Shown here piece by piece: positions 44,567 through 44,808 of a DNA stretch of 44,808 bases (positions are counted from its first letter, which is position 1; each line of letters begins with the position of its first letter). A model generated the notes under the pieces. The model worked only from the letters and a program-made list of their open reading frames with translations. It was not told the origin of the DNA and made no database searches. The translations under genes and the position numbers were made by a program. The DNA comes from Lachnospiraceae bacterium (lineage in GTDB: Bacteria > Bacillota > Clostridia > Lachnospirales > Lachnospiraceae), in contig JAAUZT010000017.1 of NCBI GenBank assembly GCA_014804485.1, forward strand, positions 1-44,808. The letters run 5' to 3'.

Positions 44567-44625
44567 AATGCCCTCCGATATCCGTGTCCCGTAACGCTTG
44601 CTGCTAACCCTTTCCGAACATTCAT
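44545..44625 (-). CDS. Possible leader ORF overlapping the CarD-like start
   Basis: 26 codons from an ATG at 44623-44625 with AGGGG five bases upstream. It runs past the CarD ATG (44564-44566) in another frame and stops 19 bases inside that gene. Its product (MNVRKGLAASVTGHGYRRAL and on) matches nothing I know. Role, if any, would be translational control. Confidence 0.35.
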   Translation of the reverse strand: MNVRKGLAASVTGHGYRRALCLRKMN

Positions 44626-44742
44626 AACTTCCCCTATTAATAGTTTAACACTAATTTGGGGAATTAGTAAGTATTATCTGAAAATTTTAAGGATTTTCGG
44701 CACATTTCTGACATATGTTTGAGAATATTTTGTTTAATTTGC
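44626..44742. other. Upstream region of the CarD-like gene
   Basis: AT-rich, 117 bases. A CTAATT-TGGGG-AATTAG hairpin lies at 44651-44667. No clear -35/-10 pair stands out. Confidence 0.35.
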
Positions 44743-44808
44743 TCACTCCGCTTCTCTGAGCCGCTCCACAACCGACTTCTTTGCCACATAACGATATGCG
44801 GCAAGCGG
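44743..44808 (-). CDS. C-terminal end of an unidentified protein (partial)
   Basis: Twenty-one codons in an open minus-strand frame that enters from beyond the window and stops with TGA at 44743-44745. The visible end is PLAAYRYVAKKSVVERLREA and a final Glu. The composition is coding-like, but the length does not allow a family call. Confidence 0.4.
   Translation of the reverse strand, partial: PLAAYRYVAKKSVVERLREAE

Overview
The window looks like chromosomal DNA of an anaerobic, motile, gut-type member of the Lachnospiraceae (Clostridia, Firmicutes). The grounds are AGGAGG-type ribosome binding sites, sigma-A and sigma-28 style promoters, a two-subunit Fe-S fumarase, BofA/DUF2508 and CarD genes, a clostridial Tad pilus locus with DUF5702 and FHA/DUF6382 proteins, and several flagellins with long surface inserts. 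Nearly all genes lie on the minus strand. I see no prophage, insertion sequence, CRISPR array or rRNA.

Layout, left to right. 1-6026: a very large secreted GH16 glucanase with many carbohydrate-binding-like modules, cut by the window edge and carrying a nine-base homopolymer early in the gene. 6487-6882: a decayed sensor-GGDEF gene, then tRNA-Ser(GCU). 7142-8092: an Rpn/PD-(D/E)XK family protein. 8314-12390: an apparent operon (rhomboid protease, flavodoxin-SCP2 fusion, HIT protein, fumarase alpha, fumarase beta) with a terminator-like element between the two fumarase subunits. 12550-14511: DUF2142 membrane protein.

14735-24802: an eleven-gene Tad/Flp pilus operon (prepilin peptidase, TadZ, TadA, TadB, TadC, Flp pilin, DUF5702, TadE-like with paired Cys motifs, a second prepilin peptidase, a second TadE-like protein, FHA protein). 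A promoter is visible and the first gene probably starts with ATT. 24985-25798: BofA and DUF2508 genes, divergent.

25823-35490: the most unusual part, a flagellin island. It reads, in transcription order, a 691-residue flagellin with a huge unrecognised insert, a small multi-CxxC protein, a 651-residue flagellin carrying a metallopeptidase (HEMTH) in its variable region, a 1031-residue protein with a FliK-like C-terminus, an ordinary 387-residue flagellin, and the chaperone FliS. Two sigma-28-like promoters share the same TAAG-N15 spacing. The sequence suggests a filament built from different flagellins, at least one enzymatic.

35692-40450: glycogen branching enzyme and a TPR protein with a degenerate AAA+-like C-terminus. 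40691-42459: rsmA and a TatD nuclease. 42505-42697: face-to-face promoters and tRNA-Lys(CUU). 42708-44808: metal exporter, ComFB-like protein, CarD-like regulator and the tail of one more gene. Functions are read from motifs and remembered family features; no database search was run.
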